Part shown: positions 27,913-40,664 of the stretch, one piece after another | How the letters are laid out: each line of letters opens with the position of its first letter | Numbering within the stretch: the stretch's first letter is position 1 | From: Purshia tridentata | Lineage: Eukaryota; Streptophyta; Magnoliopsida; Rosales; Rosaceae | DNA length: 64,000 bases | Reading direction: 5' to 3' | Assembly (NCBI GenBank): GCA_003254885.1 | Contig: QANT01001781.1 | Coordinates: forward strand, 1-64,000 | Made by a program: the position numbers and the translations under genes | The notes under the pieces: model-generated | The model's database searches: none | Seen by the model: only the letters and a program-made list of their open reading frames with translations | What the model was told of the DNA's origin: nothing

Positions 27913-28957
27913 CTTGGAACCAACACCGATAAGGACAAGTCCTACTCCTATGGGTCATCGGGCCTCAGTAAGGTGACCAGGGAGCCATTATTATTGGGTG
28001 GATATTGAAGCACGCGTACCATATTGAGTTCCTCAGACACAGCAAGTGGGTTTGGTTTTGTGTTTTGTGTTTCATGTGTGTTTTGTGTACGTCGTAATAG
28101 CTAGAGCCAGCCAAAGGCAATGTGTGTGCATCTGATGCCATGTGGACTTCACGTGTGTCGATGAGACAACTTAATAGTATTTGAGGCTTATATTTCGTCT
28201 ATTACAGTTAGCTGCTGCTATACATCATTCAATATCAGACACAGGACATCATTGGAAATCTGGAACACACACATAAATCTCCTCCTAACTCTATCTAATC
28301 AAGACAGACCAGAAAGTACCATATGCGCTTGTTATTGAAACAAATGTATTGAAAATCAACATCAATTATCAAAACCGTTGGCTGAGAAATCCTACTTCAT
28401 TGGGTCGGTGATTAAACATTCAGCACCACCTGCTAGTTGTAGGTGAACTCTCAACTTTTAATTACTGTTATTGTCTTATATGTTGTGATGTTGCATTTAT
28501 GATAATGATACAGGACCTTCTCTTCTGTTCTACTGTGGGGAGTGGACTAGAGTAAGTCCAGCCCTTTCTTAAGCAGCCCAAATCCGTTGCGCAGTTGCTG
28601 CATCCTGTTATTTAAAAGCCATTATGGCCCAACAGTGCATACCCAATTTCACCAAAATGGGACCTCATAGTCCAGTCCATAGGCCCAATCCGTTAGTCAT
28701 TTAAGACCATCGGATTCAGCGAGGCATGAAGGCCCAAAAACAAGAAGAAACTAGTAGCCATGGACAAATTTAAAGCGAAATTGGTTGAGATCACCCATAT
28801 GACAAACAATAGCTCAGCTGAAATAAATCTCACTAATCAAATCCTGCCATATACTGTTGAAATTTCCAGTAGGATAATAATTCATAACGATAGCAAAGGA
28901 AACATGAGAAGAAACAAAGGGTTGAATGAAAGCCTCTCTAGCAGAGTATCAAGCACT
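27913..28957. other. Intergenic, then RAN 3' side
   Basis: No gene recognised. The part nearest 28957 is probably the RAN 3' untranslated region on the minus strand. Confidence 0.45.
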
Positions 28958-31082
28958 CTACTCAAATGGTTCGTCATCGTCATCAGGAAGAGGCTGATTG
29001 GCTGCGGCTGCAAGCTCGGCTTCATGCCTGCAAGAATTAACAAACACCACAGTGAGATAAAATTCATCTCTTATCAGAGCTGAATAGCTAGAAGCGAAAA
29101 TAATTCTGAAGGCTTTACTGATGGAGGACAAATATTTCAAAGATTTAACACCAAAGTAGACAAAGTTCTTACTTTTGTTGGGCGGCCAAGTCAATGTGTA
29201 CTTCTGGAGGAGCAAGGGCAGGAGACTCGACGAAATGAAGATTAGAGTCACTAAAACAACAAAAGCAACATTTATCGTAAGTATTATTATTAAAACTCAT
29301 ATACTAAAAAAAATAAAAATGATTATGTATCATCTAATTACCCTGCAAGCTTCCTCGCAAGGTAGAGGAAGGGTTTCTCAAAATTGTAGTTGCTCTTTGC
29401 AGATATCTCATAGTATTGGAGATTCTTCTTCCTATGGAAGGTAACCTGCTTGGCTTTAACCTGCCTGTTCTTCACATCAACCTTGTTTCCGCAGAGAACA
29501 ATGGGTATATTCTCACAAACCCTAAAATTGCAATTTACGGAGCAAAAGCACCAAGCCATCAGTAGTTTGAAAAATAAAACAAGAAAAGGGAAAATAGACA
29601 TGAAATCTGGTTAACTAACCGGCAGAGGTCACGGTGCCATGTAGGAACATTCTTGTATGTTAACCTAGCTGTAACGTCAAACATGATGATTGCACATTGT
29701 CCATGAATACTGCACAATTCAACAGAAAACTCCAGGTGAGACCTTCAACTATACAGAACAATGAAATGGAATCGACTTTGTTAATGAACCCCGGAAAAGT
29801 TTGGGGAAAAACCATTTGAAAGGGTCGCAACTAATCATAAAGACACTAGAACAAGATTTATACTTCCCACTAAAAGAAAAGAAGGTTTTATTTACAATTA
29901 GAAAAATCCTAACCTAAACAGTGATAGACGCATAAAAGCTTTCGTACTGGTACTTGTAATTTGTCAATATTTAGATAATAACATGTGTCCATCGTTTATA
30001 CCATATTAATATCACAAATTAGGAAATGAAAAGATAGGTAATAAAATTTTTGTCTCAATCTTCCGTAATTAATTTTCTCCCACATTCACTACATTTTCTC
30101 AAACAACACCAAATACAATTAATCCAGTGTAAATATCAGTTTAAATCTTCACATACTAGTAACCATCTCGAAGACCACCAAACTTCTCTTGACCAGCAGT
30201 ATCCCAGCAGTAAAAGCGTAACTTTCCACAATTTGTGTGGAAGTCCAAAGGATGAACCTCCACACCAATGGTTGCTGTTTGCAAAGAAAAAAAAATTCAA
30301 AATGAATATTTAAACAAAATGTCAACCCCATCAAGAGAATCTAACACAAATACTCAAGTGTCAATGAATACTCTTACGTTCATATTTCTTCTCAAACTCC
30401 CCGGTGAGATGCCTCTTCACGAAAGTAGTTTTTCCTGCACAATTGAACACCATTCAACCCAAGTTCACAGATAACAAATATATCAGGACAAAAATGCATA
30501 AACCTTAGCCCACATTTGTTTCGGGGCAAAAAAAAACTTAAAGAAAAACATTAGATTTGTAAGGAAAGAAGCTCATACAGAAAGAAAATAATTTCGTTGG
30601 AAGGAAAATCTTTAGATATAGTATCGCAGGCAGAGCTCAGATCAAAATAAAATCTTTGTGGTCTTTCCTTTCTTAAGCTAAATATTGTTAGCAAAATCGA
30701 TTACAAACCCAATATAATGTACTTATCAGGAAAAAGCAAACTATTTATCAGAGAGAATGAAATTCCTATCAAACCCTAATTCTAAGAATGCAATACTTGT
30801 GCCGAGACAGTAAAATAAAGACAGCTGTTTAAAAGATCAAAACGAAACAGGGGAATCGGAAAATCTACCAGTGCCTCCATCGCCGACGATGACGAGCTTA
30901 AAGCTCGGGTAATCAACAGTCTGCTGGTTTGGCAAAGCCTACAGAACAAATTTGAAAGGCATGGCAAGAACGATCAAGTATTAATAAAACTCAACTGAAA
31001 TTAGAAGCAAACAAAGAGATCGATCGCCAGCTAAAACCCTAAGCCTAAATGTGAAGATAGAGATTAGGGAGAGAGTTACCAT
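28958..31082 (-). CDS. RAN: GTP-binding nuclear protein RAN
   Basis: Small Ras-family GTPase that drives nuclear import and export through importins and exportins, and helps spindle and nuclear-envelope assembly. Eight coding exons on the minus strand: 31082-31080, 30938-30869, 30434-30378, 30274-30157, 29709-29620, 29521-29342, 29250-29173, 29027-28958. They give 221 aa, the usual plant RAN length. Landmarks: P-loop GDGGTGKTT (residues 20-28), switch I around [12 protein letters not shown], switch [36 protein letters not shown], and the acidic tail [11 protein letters not shown] that binds RanBP-type partners. The first coding exon is only the ATG, directly followed by the donor GTAACT, as in other plant RAN genes. 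No key residue is missing. Confidence 0.97.
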
Positions 31083-31190
31083 TGGGTTTTGGAGTAGCGA
31101 GAGCTGAGAGACGAAGCAACAGAGCAGCTAAACAGAGAGACAGCGGGAAAGAAAAACGGCGATGGGGTTTAGAGGTAGGTGGGAGGCAGG

Positions 31191-31204
31191 GACTTATTAT
31201 AAGG
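31191..31204 (-). promoter_or_regulatory. TATA-like box of RAN
   Basis: On the minus strand the sequence reads ccttataataagtc, about 110 bp upstream of the RAN start codon. Position and orientation fit a core promoter; not otherwise tested. Confidence 0.45.
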
Positions 31205-32246
31205 CTCTGTGCGTGGCTTTAAACTAACGCTACAATATCTGCCGTTGGATCTGATTACTTTCATTGTGTCCTGTATGTTCTAGAACCGTTTGAATTTTGA
31301 CCATTCCGTTGTTCCTTCCTACGCACTCTTTCCTATTTTGAAAAGCTAGGTGTGTATAGTTAAAAGTTTAAAATTCTGTTATATCATATATGGAGCATAT
31401 GGAGGAGTACAATTGAAATTAATTTCTTTATTAAAAAAAAAAAAGAGTGACCCAATAAATTTTGGGTAACTAATTCAGTCCCTAAGTAAGGATGGTAAGT
31501 TCACCGTGACTTAAGAAAGTATTCCTTTCATTTTTTTTATTTAACTTTTAAAATATGACTAAATATAGTGTAATATATGCTTTTATATTAAATTTTCTAT
31601 TGTAAGTTTTAAATTTAAAATATGATGTATTTTCATATGAAATATTATGTATTTATGCTATTTTTATAAAGAAAAAATATTTCAAATATTTACTCGACGA
31701 GCCAAGGGTAGGAATGGCAAACAAGGCCCACCCTTTCCCCGCCTCGTTGCCATCTTACCTTTAAGGCTCTGTTTGATTACATTTCATATAATAATCTTTC
31801 GTTCTTGTAATATGTATCTTTTATTATACTATGATCAACTTATTGTAATTGCATATGCATGTCACACTTGCACTTACTTAGTGACAATATTATATCTCTA
31901 AGTTGCATTTTTAAACCATAAACTAAGCAATGATCCTACATAAAAAATAATTAATCCTAAATTATAATTCTAAACTCCATAAAAGTATAAGATTATATTC
32001 AAATCGTACACTAATAAACTCTTACAAACCTTAAGAAATATGATAAAAATAGGGATACGGAAGAAATTTCTAATAAATTATTGGAATCAAATATATATAA
32101 TCACAAACCAGTTCTCAAATTTTTTGTTTAAACAAAGAATGGAGCCGCAGAAACTTTAGACCATATCACACCGGCACCGCTGCTCTGATTTTGTACAGAA
32201 GTAATTGCGCAACACCTCTCCAGATCTAAAGCCCTTAACCTTCGCC
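31205..32246. other. Intergenic between divergent genes
   Basis: About 1.1 kb separates the RAN start (minus) and the next gene (plus), so this stretch holds both promoters. It is AT-rich apart from the first 100 bp. No further gene seen. Confidence 0.5.
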
Positions 32247-34061
32247 ATGGCCTCCTGGCCCCCGTCGTCCGATCCCTCTAATCAGTAAGTCCGCAAAACC
32301 CACAAAAAGCACACGCTTATATAATGTATTCTTTGTGTGCGTGTTTTTCCTTTTCAATTTCAGAAATTTATTTGCCTTATTAATATTGATTACGAATTGT
32401 ATGCATGAATATATTGAAAGGGAAGCTACTATAAGGAAGAGAAACAAGGGATCCCAAATTAAGTTCTTGGTCCCTCTTATATATGCACCTGCTCTTCCAC
32501 TCAGTAAGTCTACAATTTTCTAAATTTTTTAAATTTAATTTCGTATTTATTGATTTTATCGAAATTTCCCATCTGGGTCTTGTCCCAACAACAATTTTTC
32601 TTTGTGGGTATTTGCTTTTCAGTTCGACTCACGCTGCGGAAGAATCCAGTTGTACGGGACCGTTTGTTTACTGCTGTGTTGGTTGGAGCATTTGCTCATG
32701 GCTTTTATTTGGTGTATCCTTTTGTTTTCTTTTTATGATTAATAGGTTATATAATGAACAGATAGGTTGTTGCTATGCTGCTGAAAATTTACTATTGCCA
32801 AAAGAATGACAAGTTTTGATCGTTGCATATAACTTGTGATGAAATAATATATCAAGTTAATAGTTGGAAATGATTAGTACCTTGCTTAGGAATTAGAACT
32901 GGTGTTTATAGATTTTAGTATTTGCTTCCTTGAGGTTTCTGTCATAGTTTTAGAACGTTAAAATTTGCGTTTGTAATGAGTGGCTATAGAATATGAAATG
33001 TTACTGGATGTGTGTGTCGAATAAGGTGGGGAAAGGCGCAATAGCACATTTTCAGATCTTTAAGAGTGTCTATAAATGAGGGTATAAAGTATATTATAAT
33101 GACTGAGCAGAAGGGGTTAATGAATCACCCTTCTTACATGGACGAACTCTTTTTATAAAACCATTTAAATGTCTTCATCTGCCCTTCTCTTTTCAAAACC
33201 AATGTTATGTATTTGCTGGGTATGTTCTGGTGGTATACCAGAGGTGAAAGGAGCTGGTTAAGGGAATTGATTTTAGAGTATTTGTTTGAATAGCAAGCTA
33301 GAATTTTTATTATTGGTGTGATAATGAATGGAGATATCAGTTGTTGAAATAGATTACCTTCCATTCAATCTCAGTTAACATACATAATAGAGTGATTCAT
33401 TCTGTCTTTTGTGCTTGTAAGTCAAAGTTTCTTAACTGTATCCTGTTGTGGTTCCTTCTGTGGGTTTTCTGTTCTTTTTTTTGAGAACAAAGGTGCTAGG
33501 TGCTGAACTTAGGATGTGCTCGTCATTTCCAATATAGCCGCTTAGCAAGTTAGCATGACGAAATTATTCATTTCGCGGCTAGAAGTTAGATCTCATAAAG
33601 TGGATCCAATTTCATAGTGTTTGAAGCAACTGCCAATTGTCATATAGAACATAGCTAGATGTGAAAGTCTTACAGTTTGTCTGCTATATTTGGTCTATTG
33701 GTGTGGTGGTAGAGTTTCTATTTAGAAGGATTTTTACCAGATTGTTTCTTTACTTTGGATTTGGCATCACACTACTGAAAAATAAGAGTAAAAACTAATT
33801 TGAATAAAAGGAACCATGTCCGATTTTAATTTGTATTCCTCTTTTGTGTTTAACTTGGCCAGCAACAAAGGTAGCTGTTGCAATGTTCTTGGATGAGTAA
33901 TTTTGGTCATGTAAATTGCTCTTACTTTTAGTATTTCCCCCTTCACCCCGCCCCCCCTCCCCCCCCAAAAAAACCACCAATCTTCATCGTCTTCTACGTG
34001 TTCTTTTGTTTATCCTTAACAGACACTCAGAACTGATTTGTATGACATTGAGAGCAAGTAG
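32247..34061 (+). CDS. Small conserved plant membrane-associated protein, uncharacterised
   Basis: Four exons, 32247-32284, 32364-32503, 32623-32713 and 34031-34061, join in frame to a 99-aa protein that starts MASWPPSSDPSNQ and ends TDLYDIESK. Two hydrophobic stretches are visible: NLFALLILITNC near residues 14-25, and FTAVLVGAFAHGFYLV near 74-89. Between them lies a basic region with LRKNPVVRDR. I recognise the C-terminal part as conserved among plants but know no function. The third intron is about 1.3 kb and the last exon only 31 nt. A donor at 32714 (GTATCC) with acceptor at 34030 gives HGFYLVTDLYDIESK; using the donor at 32712 and acceptor at 34022 would also stay open and give a slightly longer tail (YLTLRTDLYD). 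I prefer the first because it gives the tail I remember. Confidence 0.7.
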
Positions 34062-34582
34062 ATTTGCGGAGCATGGTTTGAGATATGCAATAGCGTACAT
34101 TAATTCAACAACTCAAATTGTTTTGCGGGTTCTTTGCAGCTCAACATTCCAATGGCACCAAGAATAGCTTAAGACGATTCTGATATTGTCTTAGGATAGT
34201 TTAAGATTACATCCATTTATTATGAGGTGATAAACTACAAACTGTTTTCCGATTATAATTTCAAGTGAAATAAATACAAAACGAGCAAACTGGTTTTGTT
34301 GATTGTAAGCTATGAGTATGTGGTAAGTTGTGGATGCAAGGTAGAGGAGGGGACTTTTGTTATTGTGTTGAAACCCTCTGCTAGTCATGGAGTACTCACC
34401 TGCACACATTGTTTCAGTGGAGTTGGTAGATCTGTACTTCCAATTTCCAAATTTCAAAAAAAGTAATATTCAGCCCCCAATTATATAATTCATGTGTCTT
34501 GAGCTCTGAATTTGATGAGCTATGAATCAAGTCCGTGTGGGACGCAAGGTTGATTCACATAGGCATATTCCCAGTTTGGATA
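34062..34582. other. 3' flank, no gene seen
   Basis: Probable 3' untranslated sequence followed by AT-rich intergenic DNA. A minus-strand open frame at 34191-34457 has no recognisable features. Confidence 0.45.
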
Positions 34583-35028
34583 TTTTCTAATGAACAATAT
34601 TTGGGTCACTCCTTGGGGGTATCCTTAGGTCACTTTACCTTTTAAAATCACAACTTTGGCAATGTTGGCGCATGATCGAAATCGTTCACTTTTTAGAACA
34701 TATATTATAGATTATTTCTGTAAAAAATTAACTTAATCGAAAATCGTTTGGTTATATAATTATTGTTAATTAAATAGAAAAAATCAACGGTTTGGTCAAA
34801 AAATCACTCTTTAATCAGAAACCATTAATTTTTTTATATAATCGATAACAGTTATATAATCAAACGATTTTCAATTAATTTGATTTTTTACAGAGATGAT
34901 TTATAATATGTGATCTAAAAAGTAAACGGTTCCGATCATATGTCAACATTACCGAAGTTGTGATTTTAGAGAGTGAGATGACCTTAAGGTACTCTCATAG
35001 GGTGACCCAAGTATTGTTCTTTTCTAAT
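34583..35028. mobile_element. Foldback MITE, Mutator-type (9-bp target duplication)
   Basis: The 428-bp element at 34592-35019 is flanked by exact 9-bp direct repeats ttttctaat (34583-34591 and 35020-35028). Its ends are inverted repeats: the left begins gaacaatatttgggtcact and the right reads gggtgacccaagtattgttc. The symmetry continues inward (aaaatcacaactt near the left, aagttgtgatttta near the right) across most of the element, so it can fold almost completely. A 9-bp duplication is the hallmark of Mutator-like transposases. It has no coding capacity and must have been moved in trans. Confidence 0.88.
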
Positions 35029-35401
35029 TGCAGCATCTAATCAAGATCCAAATATACTGTCCCCAACTTGACCTTCAAAAAAAATGCATGCCGAGGCATT
35101 GCAATGTAGGATTCACTGTTTCTGGTGGGTCATACACCTTAATTAAATATAATTAAACTCATACTTCGGATAAGATCAGAGAGATCAGAGAGTCTCAATC
35201 CCTAATCGTGTGTAGGGATAACTGATTAATTATTAATTTTGATTTTACACCCAAACGAAGCAAATTTATTGTAATTACTAATTAGGCCCCGGCCATCGCC
35301 ATCTTCATAAACATAAAAAATAACAAACTCGAACAATCAAGCCAAATTTGAAACCCAATTCATAAAAAGCTAAACTTAATCGAAACTCAAACGCTAAACA
35401 T
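35029..35401. other. Intergenic, no gene seen
   Basis: AT-rich DNA between the MITE and the 187-bp tandem duplication. Nothing recognisable. Confidence 0.5.
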
Positions 35402-35775
35402 CATAAACATGTATATGCACACATCGATCATCAACAATTACATGCTTAATCGTGTAATTCACGCAAATTAACTACAAACCATCCTTTAATTACATCATGA
35501 AGCAACCATCTTCCACACTTTCAACCCCTAATTCTACTTTATGGAAAAAAAAAAAAATAGATGATTTGGGGCTTCGGCTTCGGAGAATCATAAACATGTA
35601 TATGCACACATCGATCATCAATAATTACATGCTTAATCGTGTAATTCACGCAAATTAACTACAAACCATCCTCTAATTACATCACGAAGCAACCATCTTC
35701 CACACTTTCAACCCCTAATTCTACTTTATGGAAAAAAAAATAAAATAGATGATTTGGGGCTTCGGCTTCGGAGGT
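35402..35775. repeat. Tandem duplication, period 187 bp
   Basis: Copy 1 begins at 35402 and copy 2 at 35589, both with cataaacatgtatatgcaca; both end with gatttggggcttcggcttcg. They differ at a handful of positions and in the length of an A-run. The second copy stops just before the stop codon of the gene at 35797, so the duplication involves that gene's 3' untranslated side. Confidence 0.9.
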
Positions 35776-35796
35776 TCCAACGCAATCATCCCTAAC

Positions 35797-36180
35797 TCAT
35801 AGATCGGAGCGGTTTTTGAAATCGGAGGCCAGCCTGGACGCGATCGACGAGTGGTACATGGCGTCGTGAAACGTCTCCGTTTCCATGGTTTTCATCCGCA
35901 GTTGCCTCGCCTTCTCCTCCGTGAAGCAACCGGGCGCAAACCGAGAACGACAGGGTTTCGAGTCGGGACCCGAGTCCGGTCCGCTCTCGGCTTTGTTGTC
36001 TCTAGACTCCGTCTTCGCGTCGGAGGAGCCAATGTAGTCGGGTTCAGAGGACCACCCGAACAGTGGGGTCCACCATTTGGAGGCCGGGCCTTGTCGGCGA
36101 GCCGGGTCGGGCTTTCGGCTTCCGGTGGCGCATGGTGGTCCGATTAAGGTCGGACGGAAGTGGACTAGATTGGTGGACAT
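35797..36180 (-). CDS. Plant-specific 127-aa protein, uncharacterised
   Basis: An intronless 127-aa reading frame, clearly less AT-rich than the surrounding DNA, which supports real coding. It starts MSTNLVHFRPTLIGPP, contains the aromatic block KWWTPLFGWSSEPDY (about residues 35-49), an acidic/Asp-Ser-rich middle, then RFAPGCFTEEKARQLRMKTM and FHDAMYHSSIASRLASDF near the end. No signal peptide or membrane helix. The WWTPLFGWS and FTEEKA..LR..T blocks look like the conserved core of a small plant family that I recognise but cannot name. A TATA box and a G-box lie upstream on the same strand. The 3' flank has undergone a 187-bp tandem duplication. Confidence 0.75.
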   Translation of the reverse strand: MSTNLVHFRPTLIGPPCATGSRKPDPARRQGPASKWWTPLFGWSSEPDYIGSSDAKTESRDNKAESGPDSGPDSKPCRSRFAPGCFTEEKARQLRMKTMETETFHDAMYHSSIASRLASDFKNRSDL

Positions 36181-36297
36181 TTTCAGAGAGAGAAAGTTGT
36201 GAGCTTTCTATAGAGAGAGAGAGAGAGAGAGTGACGATTGAAGAAAGACGATGGGTTTGGGTTTAACAGTTTGCAACTTTTTCCTGGTTTGGTTGCT

Positions 36298-36308
36298 AAT
36301 TTTATAAC
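36298..36308 (-). promoter_or_regulatory. TATA box of the 127-aa protein gene
   Basis: The minus strand reads gttataaaatt about 120 bp upstream of the start codon. A G-box CACGTG (in tcccacgtgagc) lies further upstream at 36388-36393, so response to bZIP or bHLH factors is possible. Confidence 0.5.
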
Positions 36309-36500
36309 GGGGTAAGTGGGGAAACGGATAAGACCGGGCGCGTGTCCGGTTACTGTTTAAAGATCCGGTGGAGGTGTGGGTGGGTCCCACGTGAGCTTTT
36401 TATTGACTTTTACGTTTTACCGGCTATTCCGGTCTCTTTGATGCTGTTTTAAGGTTCTGTCTTTATGATAGCGTTGTGCAAGAGGAATTGACGAAATAGC

Positions 36501-37160
36501 CTTGTCTTTGCACAATTTGAAAGCCCCCTAGCTTCAAAGATAATGCTGACAAAAAAGAAAAAGAAAAAAAGGCTCCAAAGATTATGGCCCACCTAGCAGT
36601 CCTAGCCTACCCAATTTTCTATTTTACTGCACCTTGCATCTTGAATGATGTTAGATTTTATAAATAATTTTATTTGTAAGATTTTTAAAAATTATTCTTG
36701 TAAAAAAATTAGTCAAATAAAAAATTATTTATTTATTTAATTTTACTCAAATTATTTTTTATATTTATTTAATCAAAGTTATAAAAGAAATTTTCAAGCC
36801 TTGTCTTTGCACAATTTGAAAGCCCCCTAGCTCCAAAGATAATGCTGACAAAAAAGAAAAAGAAAAAAGGGCTCCAAAGATTATGGCCCACCTAACAGTC
36901 CTAGCCTACCCAATTTTCTATTTTACTGCACCTTGCATCTTGAATGATGTTAAATTTTATAAATAATTTTATTTGTAAGATTTTGATGGGTCTCACTTTA
37001 TACAATATTTTAAAAATTTGAATTGTTTATTTAGTAAGTCTTTATTTAAAAATTATTCTTGTAAAAAAATTAGTCAAATAAAAAATTATTTATCTATGTA
37101 ATTTTACTCAAATTATTATTTTTTTGTATTTATTTAATCAAAGTTATAAAAGAAATTTTC
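36501..37160. repeat. Tandem duplication, period about 299 bp
   Basis: Copy 1 starts at 36501 and copy 2 at 36800, both with cttgtctttgcacaatttga. Copy 2 is about 60 bp longer: a segment at about 36984-37043 (tgggtctcactttatac onward) is absent from copy 1. Outside that difference the copies are close. Non-coding. Confidence 0.88.
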
Positions 37161-39891
37161 ATTCGTGTACATCATTTAGGTCTATCTAGATCGCACGTGT
37201 TATTTTTAGAGGATATCATCATCTAAATTTATCATATGCATTTAGTGGCATTTGCGGTTAAAAGTTGATGATCCATGAAGAATTTCATGTTGAGAGTAAG
37301 TTGTCCATATCATGAAACCAACCGAGAAAGAGGCTTGAATTTGGTCTTAGCACTAGTGGGCCGTGGTGGGCCTGACGAGATGTACTTTTCCAAAATAGTA
37401 AGAGGCCAAAATGTGATTCAAAATTGGTATACAGGTCGCAATAGCAATAGCATTAAATGAATTAAGATTCCAAATGCCGTATTTTAAGTGTTTGTCACTT
37501 TGCACAAAATGTCCGTTACCGTGGACGAATATAAGCCCTTGGGGTTTCCGTTTTCCGCAGAAGACAAGACGAGCACGTGTTTTTTGGGTACAATTCAAAT
37601 GGTTTCAGGTTCTGCCGGCTGTGAATTACGGTACGTTGAGCTATAAAATCTGCCATATATATGCATACAAATTAGGGTCATCTCACTTTCACTCACTGTC
37701 AATAATTCAAATTGACCACGTCCTTTGCTAAGTGGGTCTTGCATGCTTCATCTTGCAACATGGTTGAAACGATGGCCCAACCCCAAGACCAAGCCCGCCT
37801 AGCCAGTCCACCCAATCAGACTAGTTTTCAAGTATTTGGGCTTTATCACTATTTCAACAACTGCCTAACTTAGACAAGGAGAGTTGGGGTTATCACTATT
37901 TCAACCTACCTACACCGAATCTTGCAGTATTACTATCACAAATTCTTGAGGACAGCCAAATGTCTGGTTTGTATTGTACCTAAACATAAAAAGAGTATGC
38001 TGATGCTGGCTTCATCAGTTATGAGGAGTCTTCTGACTTCGACCGATCGATCGATGATTAACCATAATGTGATTGGTCAGGTTTCTTTGTTCTAATTCGA
38101 TCATCTCCACGCAAAAACCAAGAGATGAAGTATCCAATTAATTATCGATTGTACATTCATTAATTCCATGTGAAGCTATCGCATAAGTCACAAAAAAGTT
38201 TGAAGCAATGGTATCCCACTACTTATGATGGTCAGTTGCTTACTTTGTTGGTTGCATGGAATGCCAATGAAGCAATCCCACATGCCATGCAAAGTTTGGA
38301 GTTGCAAGGATTGAAAGTGGACCACCAATTGTGAACATGCATTTGGTTGGTGGTCCACTCAAAACTTTAAACTTTGAGACCACAAACCCACATGATAAAT
38401 TTAAGACATAATTGAAAGTTCAAACCCCTATATGCAGGACTCAGGACTCCCTAGTTGGAAGACAAATTTACCTAGCCTTTGTCAATTTGTTTGGCCCATT
38501 TTCTTTCTTTTTGAACCCAATAATGAATCTCCCATCTTTATGATTTTGATCCATTGAAGGTGGTGGGAGTCAAGAACTGGAACATTCAATCATTGAGATT
38601 TAGGATGGGTCCCAATGGTCCCCCTAAGACCTAGGTAGTTGTTTTCATTGTAGAGCAAGTTTTACACATTTTTTATGGGTCATTTCTCCAATGGCATCTA
38701 TGCATGGGCTGACTGGGTTGCCTTAGCAGAATCTTCGAAATTTTCTAGGCCATTACCTGCCGACCAGTACTTTCTCTCAATCAATCACCCATTTTTGTTG
38801 TCATGCATGTATGCGTCTATAACTATATATAATCTGATAGTTACATACTATCTAACTAAAGTTTTTTTCTTTTTAATTAATATACATATATATAATCAAC
38901 TTCATGGATAATAGAAACACTCAATTTGTGGGTAATGTTCTCTCTTCTGGACTTCTAATCTTCGTATGTGTGGTCTAGTTCGGAGTCTAGCAGCATAAAA
39001 AATATCTTATGTTGATATTTGACTTATGTATGTTAAATGCATGAATATGATGTTTGGAGACTTTGTTTTTAAGGGTTCTGCATAAAAGAGCTTTACACTT
39101 CAGCACACTTTTGCACCCACTGAAAGACTTGTGTAACCTAACCTCCTGACTCGAAAGAACAAAGGATCATCACGAGCTGAAAAGAGAGAAAAAAAAGAAG
39201 GGACCAGATCAGTAGAGAACTAACAATTCTCATGGCTTTTGTCCCATCATATATTAGTATTACTATTACTAATGGATCGATGTCAGTGCATCATACTTTG
39301 CAGTTTTCTGAGGCCTAAATTATGGACCCGCTCAACTTTAATCTCTATAATGCCTAAATCTACGCAATGCATTTCACATGGTCGGCCGCGTCTCATAATT
39401 CAAAGTCATGAGAATCTACAAGCTTCTGTTGCTTCCTAATTCCTAGCTAGCTAGTCTCCTACAAAATATCTTTCAATTCATACATATAATTAATGTCATA
39501 CCCATTTAATACGTACTGCTATATATACATACTACAAGCTAGACATCCATATATCGAGTATTAACCAAAAATGTGAATGATCTTCTAGTTTGACTCTGTC
39601 AAAGCCTAAGAAGCTAGGCTCAAATGGGGCAGCTGCAATTAATATATAGTAGTAGCTGCACCATGATTGATTTGATTCTAGCTAGTACCAATAGGAAGAA
39701 TATTACCAAATTAAACAAAAGCTAGCTTCGCATTCTTCTCCCATATATATATGGTAATCAAAAACTAACTGCTGTTAAACATACATAGCAGAACGTGCCC
39801 TGCACAATATATCAATACGGTGAATATCAGTGAGCCTTACAACATTTATACATGTGTACATATAGTTGAAATTTTATTTGTGCTTTAAGGT
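37161..39891. other. Intergenic, no gene recognised
   Basis: AT-rich DNA with short open frames only. No RNA gene, intact transposon or coding domain recognised. Confidence 0.5.
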
Positions 39892-39932
39892 GATATTAAT
39901 TATATATATAATGTAATCATAAAAGGAAAAAA

Positions 39933-40664
39933 TGTTGGGATAAGTCCAGTCCATACGGGAGATTTCTAGAAGGATCTAATCCATGTGACTTAATTGAAGA
40001 TCTAGAATGATCTCTAATTCATGATGGATGGCTTGGTTCTAGAGAATTCTTGATGGCAGCCAAATGTTGAATATTGGTGCAAGCTAGAAATTTGTGGAAA
40101 TATCTAGAGACTAATCAATTCTCCTAGTAGCTAGAAATTTGTGGAAATATCTAGAGACTAATCAATTCTCCAAGTTGCTAGAAGGATCCATCCATAGCTA
40201 TAAANTCTAGAGACTAATCAATTGTCCAAGTTGCTAGAAGGATCCATCCATAGCTATAAAAGGAGATGAAGCTTGGCATTTAAAATCAAGCAATTGAAGC
40301 AATCAAGCTAATTGCATTCCGACTACCACTCAAAGTGAGGAGTGAGAGTATAGAGAAAGAGAGAGTGTGAGAGAAGTGAAGTATTTCTTTTGGTGTTTCC
40401 TTCAAGGTGTTCATAGCTTGAAGAAGTGGTGATTCCTCTTGTACTCTCTAGGTGTTCATCAAGTCTTGTTCTTAGACTTGGTAAGATCTTTCCGCTGTAC
40501 CCATTATTTGATATAGTGGAGTTATTTTGATATTGCTGCCCGTGGACGTAGGCACACTGCCGAACCACATTAAATCCTTGGTGTCCTTATTTACTTTTTC
40601 TCTTGCCAATTTCTTTATTGGTTTGAGTTTGTGTTTTTCCCATTCCATCTAATCGATCCTAACA
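39933..40664. mobile_element. Solo LTR, Ty1-copia type
   Basis: A 732-bp fossil LTR bounded by tgttggga and tcctaaca (TG...CA ends). Flanking 5-bp repeats aaaaa (39928-39932) and agaaa (40665-40669) agree at four of five positions, as expected for a target duplication. Parts visible: internal direct repeats around 40080-40255 (ctagagactaatcaatt recurs three times), a TATA-like ctataaaagg at about 40254, and the stretch cccgtggacgtaggcac near 40541, typical of plant copia LTRs. No internal coding region or second LTR lies alongside, so it is a solo LTR left by recombination. The near-matching flanks suggest moderate age. Confidence 0.8.
40205..40205. other. Ambiguous base (n)
   Basis: The single n in the window. 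It falls inside the repeated part of the solo LTR, where similar units follow each other, so local assembly there may be imperfect. Confidence 0.99.

Noticed and set aside
33485-33660. Possible tRNA-like segment within the third intron of the small gene at 32247
   Set aside because: No cloverleaf could be drawn and the box B is absent.
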